A stretch of 64,000 nucleotides of DNA from Stagnihabitans sp043738565 (lineage in GTDB: Bacteria > Pseudomonadota > Alphaproteobacteria > Rhodobacterales > Rhodobacteraceae), in NCBI GenBank assembly GCA_043738565.1, contig JAYUGA010000151.1:4812-68811 (forward strand), given 5' to 3'. The notes beneath the pieces are model-generated. The model was given only the letters and a program-made list of their open reading frames with translations, did no database searches and had not been told where the DNA came from. Positions 1 through 8,267 of this stretch are shown here, piece by piece. The position numbers and the translations under genes were made by a program. Position 1 is the first letter of the stretch, and each line of letters starts with the position of its first letter.

Positions 1-245
1 TAGATCCGCGCCGAGCGGCGGATGAAGTACTGGCGCAGTCCTGCGGGCCTCGCGGTTGTCGACTCGATGATATAGCCCGACAGCACGAAAAACACGATTA
101 CCGCTGCGGGGGCCAGTTCCAGCAATCCCGCCATCGGTGCAATCAGCCCCGACACCTGAGCGTGGGTGAGCATCACGATTACTGCAGACGTGACGCGGAC
201 CAAATCCAGAAAAATCGACAGGCCAGGTTCTATGGGTCGATCCAT
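1..245 (-). CDS. acyltransferase 3 family protein, N-terminal part (cut by window edge)
   Basis: The reverse strand reads MDRPIEPGLSIFLDLVRVTS, then a hydrophobic stretch ending in VIVFFVLSGYII and a basic YFIRRSARI. This is the start of the multi-pass membrane acyltransferase-3 family (O-acetylation of surface sugars or similar): first helix with LDLVR, second helix with FFVLSGY. The expected helix-one histidine is present in MLTHA. ATG at 245 is the first in-frame start and matches where these proteins begin. About 81 codons are visible; the remainder lies left of the window. Substrate cannot be told. Its place beyond an integrase remnant and tRNA suggests it may be island cargo (inference). 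Confidence 0.75.
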   Translation of the reverse strand, partial: MDRPIEPGLSIFLDLVRVTSAVIVMLTHAQVSGLIAPMAGLLELAPAAVIVFFVLSGYIIESTTARPAGLRQYFIRRSARI

Positions 246-395
246 GCGGTTTGCCACGCTATCCCACGCCGTGTTCTGTCATGCCTTGCAATGTCAGATC
301 AGAGTAGACGGAACAGAGTCCATAGTCCATTCGTCCTGCGCGAATGCCGCCCGGCTGGATCAGTGAACCGCGCCGAGGGTCGCGCCGGTGAATGA

Positions 396-468
396 CCTCG
401 GCTTTGAACAGATCATTGGGCTTCGCTTTCGGCTGCAACGCTCGAATCGCGGCGTCTGTCAGGCGCAT
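396..468 (-). pseudogene. N-terminal remnant of a tyrosine integrase (DUF4102 type)
   Basis: From ATG at 468 the minus strand encodes MRLTDAAIRALQPKAKPNDL, which resembles the opening of phage/island integrases with an arm-binding DUF4102 domain (LTDxAIRxxKPxxKPxxL). After about 24 codons the similarity ends; the following codons (HRRDPRRG...) are not integrase-like and the frame closes at 259. There is no catalytic domain. The fragment lies 165 bp beyond the 3' end of tRNA-Met and on the same strand, the usual arrangement for an element integrated into a tRNA 3' end. The call rests on a short match. Confidence 0.5.
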
Positions 469-632
469 CGTTGGGGGGGTGCATTTTTCGGGTTTTCCCG
501 TTGCGCCCGGGAAACTCCCGGACTTGGGGTGCCGCAGCGGAGCCTGTCGGACAGTACCGGGCAAATCGACCTGGCAAATCAATTATCCTACCGAGATTTC
601 CGGATCTTGTCCGATGATGTCGGATGTGAATG

Positions 633-709
633 TGGTGGCGAGGGGGGGACTCGAACCCCCGACCCCGTGATTATGAGTCACGTGCTCTAACCAGCTGAGC
701 TACCTAGCC
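633..709 (-). tRNA. tRNA-Met (anticodon CAT), elongator type, with encoded CCA
   Basis: A full cloverleaf is readable on the minus strand: acceptor GGCTAGG, D arm with AGCTGGTTAGA, anticodon stem CGTGA/TCACG closing the loop CTCATAA, variable region, T arm GGGGG-TTCGAGT-CCCCC, acceptor 3' strand CCTCGCC, discriminator A and a genomic CCA. The anticodon CAT could be Met or lysidine-modified Ile2. U4 and A5 in the acceptor and the body match the E. coli elongator tRNA-Met pattern, so Met is preferred. Position 4:69 is a U-C mismatch, unusual for a functional tRNA, and lies in the 3' half that an integrating element could have replaced. Confidence 0.93.
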
Positions 710-839
710 ACTTCGCCGGGGTGGTAGTGGACGGGGTGTGGAGCGTCAAGGCGGAATCGTCTGGCTTGACGGGTCCGGGGGGCGGATGCGTCAGACCGGC
801 CGCAGGCCAGTCTGGAAGGTGGTGATCTCTGCCACCAGA

Positions 840-1351
840 TCACCCGTCGGCCGGTTGCCATCCATCCAGCCGCAGAACCGGGGCAGGCAGGGTGGCCAGC
901 CAGGCCTCGTGGCGTCGCAAGCTGCGGCCGGTAAAAGCAGGGTCATCATAGCCGGTGGCCCAGGCCATGAAATCCGCGTGGCTTTGGTGCTGCTGCCCGC
1001 CTGGGGCGATGGCGGCACCGATCCGCAGCGCCTCGCGCCGCCGCAGTCGCGCCAGACGGTGGACGGGGTCAAGGTGCAGGAATACCACCAGATCAAACGA
1101 TCCTGCAAAGGGCTCGCCCCAGCCCATCACGCTGTTGGACGATACCCAGGCCTTGCGCAGCAGGAACATTCTGGCCACCAGATCCAGCCGCTCTGCCACG
1201 TCGCGCTTCACGGTGTAGGGCGGATCGGTGGGTCGCCAGAAATAGTCGTCGCTGTCGTGGAACCGCACCGACCACACCCGGCCGCCGCCCGCCCGAGGGT
1301 TGAGGTGCCGGACCCGCTGGCCCCGACGATAGGCTGGCGGCATGGCTTCAT
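840..1351 (-). pseudogene. P-loop AAA-type small ATPase, frameshifted
   Basis: Two reading frames together give one protein. From ATG at 1351 the first frame has a Walker A segment, GASGSGTSTLGRA. The rest lies in another frame: HDSDDYFW, PTDPPYT, SNSVMGWG, FDLVVFLHLDP, then a C-terminus ending at 840. This is the layout of the ~170-residue adenylate-kinase-like ATPase common in Rhodobacterales. The frames meet in a G/C-rich run near 1275-1295, where 23 bases stand between the last Walker-side codon and TTC CAC GAC; one extra base would restore the frame. It is either a real one-base deletion or a consensus error. Function unknown; probably a nucleotide or small-molecule kinase. Confidence 0.7.
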
Positions 1352-1412
1352 GGCCGCAGGGCAAAGCGGACGTCAGGGCGGCTGTCAAGATCAGCCGCCA
1401 CGGCCCGAGGCG

Positions 1413-3425
1413 TCAATGCGCCACCCTGGGCCGACCCGAGGCGGTGGCGCTGACCATCGCTTCGATGAACATCTTCTGGCCCTCGACCATAGGGCCGCTG
1501 ATGTCGCGGGTGACGACGACACGCAAATCCTCCGCCCCGGCGGCGCGCGCCCGCGTCCGGGCTTCGGCCACCACCGAGGCCTCCATCACCTCCATCGCGG
1601 CCTCGGGGCTGGCAAAGGTCTGCAACCCACTCGGCAGATGCGCGGTAAAGCGCCCCTCGCCGGGGCTCGACACCAGACCCTGCGCCCGCTGGCTGACCTG
1701 CCCGACCACGGCACCAATCGCATTGGCGACCCCGGCATGGTCCGGCAGGATCATCTCGCAGCCCAGAATATCGCCCACCGCGCCATAATAGCTCGCAGCC
1801 GAGGCACCCAGACCGATCACCGGCACACCCAGCCGGGTGGTCAGTTCCACCACGCCCCGGTGCCGCCGCAGCCCGGCTTGAGTCAGCGGGTGCCGCGCCA
1901 GCACCTCTGGCGGGGTGCCGTCGAAATTGCCGTCCTCGTCGAACGCCGCCTCCAGCAGGCAATCCACCGTCTGCGCGGTCAACTGGTCGATGATCCCTTG
2001 CGCCAGACTGGCGGCATCCGGCGCAAACCGCTCGCCCGAGCCATTGCGCCGCCGCGCCAGCAGCCGCACCGCCTTTTCGGCGGCCACGCCATCCCAGCCT
2101 GCCTGCCGCCCCAGCACATGGCTGGCGTCCGAAGGTGTCACGCCCGACACCATCACCAGCCCCCGCGCTACCAGCCGCTCCATCGCCGCCACTTCCAGCC
2201 GTGAGGTCAGGGCAGCGGCCAGTGGCATCGGCTTCCCCACCCGCGCCAGCACCGCCGCCTCGCGCGTGGAAAGCCCGCCCGTCTGCGCCGCGACCATGCC
2301 CGTCACCCCAACCACGAACCGCCCGTCGAATTCGCCGGACGCCTCGTTGGACAAGGCGCGGTCCAGCGTCGCATGCACCATCTCGCCATGCTCCACCGCC
2401 AGAAGCGAAACCGGGATCAGCCGCCGGGGCCCCAGCCGCAACGCGCCCTTCAGCCCTTCGGCCAAGAGCCGCACCTCGCTGTCGCCGCCAAGGCCGGTGG
2501 TGCGCATCGCCACCGCCTCGACCATCGTGCGAAAGCCGCCGACGCGGGCACCTTCCGGGTCAATTTCCGGCAAGCCGCCGCGCAGCAGCGCCACATCGGT
2601 CGTGGTGCCGCCAATGTCGCTGACCAGCGCATCCGCCGCCCCGGTCAGCCAGCGGGCCCCGACGATGCTGGCCGCAGGACCGCTCAGGATCGTCTCGATC
2701 GGCCGTTCCCGCACCATCGCCGCAGAGATCAGCGCCCCATCGCCGCGCACCACCATCAGCGGGGCTGCAATGCCGATGGCAACCAGATGACTCTCACAAG
2801 CCGCGACCAGCCGATCAATCATCCCGATCAGCCGGGCATTCAGCACCGCCGTCAGCGCCCGTTTCGGCCCGTTCAACTGCGCCGACAATTCGTGCGAACA
2901 GGTGACAGGCCGCCCGGTGATCCGCCGGATCAGATCGCGGGCCGCGACCTCATGCGCCGGGTTGCGGGTGGCAAAACGGGCGGCGACGGCAAAGCCCATG
3001 ACCTGATCGCGCAGCTCCGCCACCTCGCGCTCCAGGGCCACAAGGTCCAGCGCCTCGGCCTCGGTGCCGGCATGGCTATGGCCGCCATCCAGCAGAATGA
3101 CCGGATCGCCCTTCAGCGCCTCTGTCAAACCGCCACGCTCCAGATCGCCGGGATCAAAGCCGATGAAGACCAGTGCTATCCGCCCGCCCTGGCCTTCGAC
3201 CAGCGCATTGGTGGCCAAAGTGGTGGACAGCGACACCAGCGCCACCTGTGCCGCCGCAATCCCCGCCCCCGCCAGCGCCGCATCCACCGCCCGGCCGATG
3301 CCCAGCGCCAGATCGCCCCGCGTGGTCAGGGACTTGGCCGAGCCGATGACGGCATCCGCCGCCTCGTCCAGGATCACCGCATCGGTATAGGTGCCGCCGG
3401 TATCGACACCCAGAAAGTAAGCCAT
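1413..3425 (-). CDS. hydantoinase/oxoprolinase family protein (HyuA-like)
   Basis: 670 residues. The N-terminus carries the ASKHA-type phosphate motif LGVDTGGTYTDAVILDE (residues ~4-20) and a second one, VSDIGGTTTDVALL, in the middle, as in the ATP-dependent hydantoinase A / 5-oxoprolinase subunit A family. Such enzymes couple ATP hydrolysis to opening of hydantoin or oxoproline rings, usually with a HyuB partner. No hyuB lies next to it; downstream is the broken ATPase. The frame is open to 3647, but ATG at 3425 (MAYFLGVDTGGT) gives the normal family start. Substrate not inferable. Confidence 0.85.
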   Translation of the reverse strand: MAYFLGVDTGGTYTDAVILDEAADAVIGSAKSLTTRGDLALGIGRAVDAALAGAGIAAAQVALVSLSTTLATNALVEGQGGRIALVFIGFDPGDLERGGLTEALKGDPVILLDGGHSHAGTEAEALDLVALEREVAELRDQVMGFAVAARFATRNPAHEVAARDLIRRITGRPVTCSHELSAQLNGPKRALTAVLNARLIGMIDRLVAACESHLVAIGIAAPLMVVRGDGALISAAMVRERPIETILSGPAASIVGARWLTGAADALVSDIGGTTTDVALLRGGLPEIDPEGARVGGFRTMVEAVAMRTTGLGGDSEVRLLAEGLKGALRLGPRRLIPVSLLAVEHGEMVHATLDRALSNEASGEFDGRFVVGVTGMVAAQTGGLSTREAAVLARVGKPMPLAAALTSRLEVAAMERLVARGLVMVSGVTPSDASHVLGRQAGWDGVAAEKAVRLLARRRNGSGERFAPDAASLAQGIIDQLTAQTVDCLLEAAFDEDGNFDGTPPEVLARHPLTQAGLRRHRGVVELTTRLGVPVIGLGASAASYYGAVGDILGCEMILPDHAGVANAIGAVVGQVSQRAQGLVSSPGEGRFTAHLPSGLQTFASPEAAMEVMEASVVAEARTRARAAGAEDLRVVVTRDISGPMVEGQKMFIEAMVSATASGRPRVAH

Positions 3426-3543
3426 GTCCCGCAGTCCCTTGTTCTTTTGCACTGACATACGGCGGCTTGGTGGCAAGGTCACGCCCCCGCGCGACCTATT
3501 TTCGTCGGTGCAGGGCAACGGCAGCCGCCCGGCGCAACCCAAG

Positions 3544-3571
3544 GTAAGGTGCGTCCTATGACGCACCTTAC
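3544..3571. repeat. perfect palindrome GTAAGGTGCGTC / GACGCACCTTAC
   Basis: Two 12-bp arms, perfectly complementary, around a CTAT loop. It lies between hyuA and the PAP2 remnant. A near-identical copy is at 21422-21451 and a shorter cousin at 33182-33200, so this is a dispersed intergenic palindrome rather than a local hairpin. Confidence 0.85.
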
Positions 3572-3573
3572 TT

Positions 3574-3861
3574 ATGGCCGGTGCCGCTGATGCCTCGAGT
3601 GCGGACTGGTCGTTTCCCTCTGACCATGCCACCGCCGTGGTTAGCATCGTTGCGGTCTTCCTGCTGCAACGCCTGCCGCATCGCGCTTTGGTTCTGGCGG
3701 TGCTGGCCGCGCTGATCTGCCTGTCGCGGGTCTATGTCGGCACCCATTATGTCTCCGATATCTTGGGCGGCGCGGCGACCGGCCTTGCTGCGGCGGTCAT
3801 CACCAAATTCGCCTACCGCGAAGGCAGCCGTCTCGACCGCTTTGTGACCGCGATCCTCTGA
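3574..3861 (+). pseudogene. C-terminal half of a PAP2-family phosphatase (remnant)
   Basis: The translated piece contains SFPSDHATAVVS and SRVYVGTHYVSDILGG, the second and third signature motifs of the PAP2 (phosphatidic acid phosphatase type 2 / undecaprenyl-diphosphatase) superfamily, plus two hydrophobic helices. The first motif (KxxxxxxRP) and about 100 N-terminal residues are absent; upstream sequence is a palindromic repeat and the hyuA promoter side. No convincing start or ribosome site. Most likely a 5'-deleted pseudogene. Lipid substrate unknown. Confidence 0.7.
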
Positions 3862-3880
3862 CCGCAGGGTCAGGGCATGC

Positions 3881-5164
3881 TCACCGTCCGCGCCGTCGCC
3901 GATGGGCCGGGGGGATGTTCAGCATGGCGCGGTATTTGGCCACGGTCCGCCGCGCCAGCACCACGCCGCCTTGGCCCAACGCGACCGCCAGCGCCTCGTC
4001 CGACAGCGGCGCCCCCGCAGGCTCGCCCGCCACCAGTTGCGCCAGCCGGTCGCGCAAAGCCGCCGCCGCCACGCCTGCGCCGTCCTTGCCGCCCACCGCA
4101 CCGCTGAACAGCAGCCGCAGCCACCACATGCCGCGCGGCGTGTCGACCGCGGTGCCCGCCACCACCCGGCTGACCGTGCTTTCGTGCAGCCCCAGCGTCT
4201 CCGCCACCTCGGCCATCGTCATCGGCACCAGCGCCGCCCCCCCCTGCACCAAAGCCGCCGTCTGACGCTGCAAAACCTCGCGCCCGACCCGCAGCAGGGT
4301 GGAGTTTCGCGCCTCGACCATATTGTGCAGCACCTTCGCCGCCGCCAGTCCGGAGGCTGTGCCACCATCGCCGTCCACCACATGCAGCGTCGGCAGGCAG
4401 GACCGGTTCAGCGTGACCTCCCACTCCCCGGCAGCCGCCCGGCGCACGATCAGATCGGGTTCGCGCGGATGCGCCACCGCCAGCGCGTCGAACTCGGTGC
4501 CGGGCTTGGGGTTCAGCGCCCGGATCAATTTGAACCGCCGCAAAATCTCGGCCTCGCTGACCGCCGCCAGCCGCGCCAGCCGCGCCATATCGCACGCCGC
4601 CAGCAGGTCCAGCCGCGACAGCATCACGCCCATCGCGGCATCATAGCTGCCCTCTTCCTGCGCCTGCAGCCGCAGACATTCCGCCAGATCGCGGGCGAAC
4701 AATCCGACCGGCTCGATCTCTTGCAGCCGCGCCAGCACCGCTTCGACCTCGCGCGTCCTCGCCCCCAACTCGCGCGCAATCAGCGCAACCGGCCGCCCGA
4801 GCCAACCCGACGGCTCCAGCGCCTCGGCCAAAGCTAGGGCGATCTGGCGGTCCTTGGCATCGGTCATCCGGCGGTCAATCGTCGCCATCACATGGCCCAT
4901 CAGGCTTGGCCCCGGTCCTGCCGCCTGTTCGACCTCATCCACCAGCCCGCCCGGCAGCACCCGCGTCCAGCGCGGCAACCATTCGCCCGCCGCAGGCAAG
5001 GGTGGCGGGTCCAGCCGCAGGTTCGGGTTGTCCGCCGCCTGTTCTTCCAGGTAGCGCGCCAGCCCCGCCGCATCGGCCCGCAGCATGCGGATCGACACCT
5101 GAAGGCCCGCGTTCAGCTGCAACCTCTGGGTCTGCGTAACCTGAATGCGGGGACGCTGGCTCAT
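3881..5164 (-). CDS. rpoN: RNA polymerase sigma-54 factor
   Basis: 427 residues with the three sigma-54 regions in order: glutamine/leucine-rich N-terminal activator-response region (QTQRLQLNAGLQVSIRML), the core-binding domain, the helix-turn-helix (MAEVAETLGLHESTVSRV, followed by GTAVDTPRGMWWLRLLFSG), and the RpoN box ARRTVAKYR near the C-terminus, which reads the -24 element. The frame opens earlier, but ATG at 5164 (MSQRPRIQVTQTQRL) matches the usual start. Rhodobacterales may carry several rpoN paralogues, so which regulon it serves is uncertain. Downstream it converges on the PAP2 remnant. Confidence 0.95.
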   Translation of the reverse strand: MSQRPRIQVTQTQRLQLNAGLQVSIRMLRADAAGLARYLEEQAADNPNLRLDPPPLPAAGEWLPRWTRVLPGGLVDEVEQAAGPGPSLMGHVMATIDRRMTDAKDRQIALALAEALEPSGWLGRPVALIARELGARTREVEAVLARLQEIEPVGLFARDLAECLRLQAQEEGSYDAAMGVMLSRLDLLAACDMARLARLAAVSEAEILRRFKLIRALNPKPGTEFDALAVAHPREPDLIVRRAAAGEWEVTLNRSCLPTLHVVDGDGGTASGLAAAKVLHNMVEARNSTLLRVGREVLQRQTAALVQGGAALVPMTMAEVAETLGLHESTVSRVVAGTAVDTPRGMWWLRLLFSGAVGGKDGAGVAAAALRDRLAQLVAGEPAGAPLSDEALAVALGQGGVVLARRTVAKYRAMLNIPPAHRRRRGR

Positions 5165-5263
5165 GACCACAGGCCTAGTCCAAGGCCCGGCCTCTGGCAA
5201 GGACGCCCCTCGCCATCGCCGAACGCTGCGGATAGATACAGGCGACCCTAGGATTTAGTCGCA

Positions 5264-7456
5264 ATGCAAGACCCCGATATCCCGTTGATACACGACCTTG
5301 TGCTGGTCGGCGGTGGCCACAGTCACGCGCTGGTGTTGCGGATGTGGGCGATGAACCCGTTGGCAGGGGTGCGGCTGACCCTGATCAACCCCGATCCCAT
5401 CGCCCCCTACACCGGCATGCTGCCCGGCCTGATCGCGGGTCACTACACAAGGCCCGAGATGATGATCGACCTCGTTCGCCTCGCCCGGTTTGCCGGGGCA
5501 CGGCTGATCCTCGACCGCGCCACCGGCATCGATCCCGCGCGGCAGGAGATCGCCTTGGCGGGTCGCCCGCCGCTGCCCTATGACCTCGCCAGCCTCGACA
5601 TCGGCGCTACTTCTGACCTGCCCGACCTGCCGGGTTTTGCCGAACACACCGTCTCGGCCAAACCGCTTGGCACCTATGCCGCGCGGTGGGAAAAATTCGT
5701 CGCCCGCGCCCTGCCCGCGCCGCGTCTTGTCATCATCGGCGGCGGGGTCGGCGGCATCGAACTCGCCCTCGCCTCCGCCCACCGCCTGCGCATCGGCGGC
5801 GCGCAACCGCACATCACCGTCCTGCAATCCGGCCCCGAGGCGCTTCCCGCATTGGGAAAAACGGCCCGGGCAAAGCTGCTGGCAACCTGCAAGGCCCAGG
5901 GCATCGCCGTCATCCCGAACGCCCATGCCATCCGCGCCGACACCACCGGCGTGATGCTGGCCGATGGCACCCACATCGCCTCCGACTTCACCCTCACTGT
6001 CGCCGGAGCGCGTCCGCATCCCTGGCTGGCCGATACCGGCCTCGACCTGCACGATGGCTTCATCACCACCAGCGAAACCCTGCGATCCTCCGCCCCCCGC
6101 ATCTTCGCTGCGGGCGACTGCGCCGGCCTTGCCCACGCCCGCCGCCCCAAAGCCGGAGTTTTTGCCGTCCGCGCCGCACCGATCCTTTTGCACAACCTGC
6201 GCGCCACCCTGACTGGCGACGCCCTGCGCCCGTTCCACCCGCAAAAAGACTACCTCAAACTGATCTCCCTTGGCAGCCAAAGCGCCCTTGCCGACAAATG
6301 GGGCTTGCAAGCCGGCGGCCCGTGGCTGTGGCGGCTCAAAGACCGTATCGACCGCAAGTTCATGGCCAGGTTCGAAACCTTCCCCGCCATGCCAACGGCC
6401 ATGCTGCCCGCCCACTCGGCCCAGGGTCTGGCGGCGGCACTGGCCGAAAAGCCGCTGTGCGGCGGCTGCGGTGCCAAAGTCGGCCCCTCCGGCCTTGCCG
6501 CCACGCTGAGAGCCCTGCCCCGCCCCCGCCGCGCCGATGTCATCTCCGGCCCCGGCGACGACGCTGCCCAACTCCGCGCCGGGGACGCCATTCAGGTTAT
6601 CACCACCGACCATCTGCGCAGTTTTACCAGCGATCCCCGCCTGATGGCCCGCATCACCGCCATTCACGCCCTTGGCGACATCTGGGCGATGGGGGCCGCC
6701 CCGCAGGCCGCCCTTGCCCAGATCACCCTGCCGCGCCTGTCGCCCGATCTGCAGTCGCGCTATCTGGCCGAGATCATGGCCGAAGCCGCGCAGGTCTTCA
6801 CTGCCGCCGGAGCAGACGTGGTCGGCGGTCACACCTCGATCGGCGCCGAGCTGACCATCGGTTTCACCATCACCGGTCTGACGCGGCACCCGATCACCAA
6901 AGGCGGCGCCAAGCCCGGCGACGCGCTGCTCCTGACCAAGGCGATCGGCTCCGGCACGATCATGGCGGCTGAGATGGCACTGGCCCGCCTGCCAGACCTG
7001 CTGCTGGGCGAGGCGGTCGCCGCAGCCTTCGCCGCCATGACCCGGTCGTCAGCCCAGGCCGCCGCAATCCTCGCCCCGCACGCAAATGCCATGACCGACG
7101 TGACCGGCTTTGGTCTCGCCGGGCATCTGATGGAGATCCTCGACGCCTCAAGCTGCGGCGCCACCCTCCGGCTTTCCCAGATCCCCACGCTACCGGGCGC
7201 GGACTCCCTCGCCTCCGCAGGCCACGCCTCCAGCATCGCCCCCGCCAATCGCGCTGCGGTTCTGCGCCGCATCACCGGCCCGGTCACCGCCAAAACCGCG
7301 CTGCTATATGACCCGCAAACCAGCGGCGGCCTGCTCGCCACCGTCCCCGCTGAACTGGCCGAAACGCTGCTGACAGCCCTACAAGAAACCGACCCCGAAA
7401 CCGCCATAATCGGACATATCAGCGTTGGCGAACCCCGGATCACCACGCTACCCTGA
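5264..7456 (+). CDS. selD: fused FAD/NAD(P)-dependent oxidoreductase and selenide, water dikinase
   Basis: 730 residues, two enzymes in one chain. Residues ~10-370 are a pyridine nucleotide-disulfide-type oxidoreductase: FAD motif LVGGGHSHALVL near residue 14, NAD motif IIGGGVGGIELAL near 155, and a C-terminal FAAGDCAGLA. Residues ~385-730 are SelD, which makes selenophosphate from selenide and ATP: catalytic loop CGGCGAKVG (cysteine, not selenocysteine), GPGDDAA, ITTDHLRSF, HALGDIWAMGA, GGHTSIGAE. Such NDH-SelD fusions are known in several bacteria. No selA/selB or 2-selenouridine synthase gene is in the window, so the use of selenophosphate cannot be told. Starts at ATG 5264, divergent from rpoN. 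Confidence 0.93.
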   Translation: MQDPDIPLIHDLVLVGGGHSHALVLRMWAMNPLAGVRLTLINPDPIAPYTGMLPGLIAGHYTRPEMMIDLVRLARFAGARLILDRATGIDPARQEIALAGRPPLPYDLASLDIGATSDLPDLPGFAEHTVSAKPLGTYAARWEKFVARALPAPRLVIIGGGVGGIELALASAHRLRIGGAQPHITVLQSGPEALPALGKTARAKLLATCKAQGIAVIPNAHAIRADTTGVMLADGTHIASDFTLTVAGARPHPWLADTGLDLHDGFITTSETLRSSAPRIFAAGDCAGLAHARRPKAGVFAVRAAPILLHNLRATLTGDALRPFHPQKDYLKLISLGSQSALADKWGLQAGGPWLWRLKDRIDRKFMARFETFPAMPTAMLPAHSAQGLAAALAEKPLCGGCGAKVGPSGLAATLRALPRPRRADVISGPGDDAAQLRAGDAIQVITTDHLRSFTSDPRLMARITAIHALGDIWAMGAAPQAALAQITLPRLSPDLQSRYLAEIMAEAAQVFTAAGADVVGGHTSIGAELTIGFTITGLTRHPITKGGAKPGDALLLTKAIGSGTIMAAEMALARLPDLLLGEAVAAAFAAMTRSSAQAAAILAPHANAMTDVTGFGLAGHLMEILDASSCGATLRLSQIPTLPGADSLASAGHASSIAPANRAAVLRRITGPVTAKTALLYDPQTSGGLLATVPAELAETLLTALQETDPETAIIGHISVGEPRITTLP

Positions 7457-7625
7457 TTGGACTTGTCGCGGTTTCGTTGCGGTCTTTTGCGCGCCTTTTG
7501 CGCCATCAACAAAGTCTGATATGGCAGCGCCACAGCCGCTGCGGGTTCAGGCGCGTTGCAGAAAATACCAAACTTGGGCCCGCGCCCGGCTTGATAAGCC
7601 CTGCCAACTGGCGCAAACGCCCGTC

Positions 7626-8267
7626 ATGCACGAATTCACGCTGAACAATGCCCGCCTGCAAGCCCTGCCCTCCGGTGCCCTCTACTGGCCCGGCCAGTCC
7701 CTCCTGACCGTCTCCGACCTGCATTTCGGCAAATCCGAACGCCTCGCCCGTCGCGGTGGCACCCTGCTGCCGCCTTACGAAAACCGCGCCACCCTGCAGA
7801 AACTCGACCTCGATATCGAGCGCACCGACCCGGCCCGCGTCCTGTGCCTTGGCGACAGTTTCGACGACCTCACCGCCGCCGACCACATTGCAGAGGATGA
7901 TTACCTGTGGCTTACCCGCCTGATGGCAGGCCGCCACTGGACATGGATCGAGGGCAACCACGATGCCGGACCCTTCGAACTCGGTGGCAGCCATCTGGCC
8001 GAAACCCAGGTCGCAGGGCTCGCCTTTCGCCACATCGCCACGGCGGAAACTCCCGAAATCTCAGGCCATTACCACCCCAAGGCCCGCCTGCCCGGCCGCA
8101 GCGCCCCGGCTTTCCTGATCGACGCGCAGCGCGTCATCCTGCCCGCCTACGGCACCTATACCGGCGGGCTCTGGTGCGATCACCCGGCCCTCGCAGCCCT
8201 CATGCAGCCCAGCGCGCTCGCGGTTCTCACCGGAGCGCGCTGCCTTGCAATTCCGATGCGAACCTAG
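7626..8267 (+). CDS. pdeM: ligase-associated DNA damage response endonuclease PdeM-like
   Basis: 213 residues of a compact metallophosphoesterase: VSDLHFGKSERLARRG (motif I, Asp/His metal ligands), LGDSFDD (II), EGNHDAG (III) and ISGHYHPK (GHxHP, metal-binding). This pattern is that of PdeM proteins, usually encoded near an ATP-dependent DNA ligase and Lhr-type helicase; neither is seen here. ATG at 7626 is chosen over the longer open frame because MHEFTLNNARLQALPSGALYWP is the family-like start. The stop codon overlaps that of folD on the other strand in a palindromic CTAG. Confidence 0.85.
   Translation: MHEFTLNNARLQALPSGALYWPGQSLLTVSDLHFGKSERLARRGGTLLPPYENRATLQKLDLDIERTDPARVLCLGDSFDDLTAADHIAEDDYLWLTRLMAGRHWTWIEGNHDAGPFELGGSHLAETQVAGLAFRHIATAETPEISGHYHPKARLPGRSAPAFLIDAQRVILPAYGTYTGGLWCDHPALAALMQPSALAVLTGARCLAIPMRT

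Noticed and set aside
633..709. tRNA-Ile2 (lysidine) as TilS substrate
   Set aside because: Anticodon CAT fits both, but the acceptor start GGCTA and body match elongator tRNA-Met, so Met was preferred; not fully excluded.
738..2204. 488-codon plus-strand open frame
   Set aside because: Antisense to the P-loop ATPase and hyuA; composition is Arg/Pro/His/Gln-rich with no motifs, a GC-rich shadow frame.
6457..6490. selenocysteine codon in SelD
   Set aside because: The catalytic loop CGGCGAK is encoded with TGC codons; no in-frame TGA.
5255..6889. 544-codon minus-strand open frame opposite selD
   Set aside because: Gly/Gln-rich antisense shadow; the plus strand has clear FAD, NAD and SelD motifs throughout.
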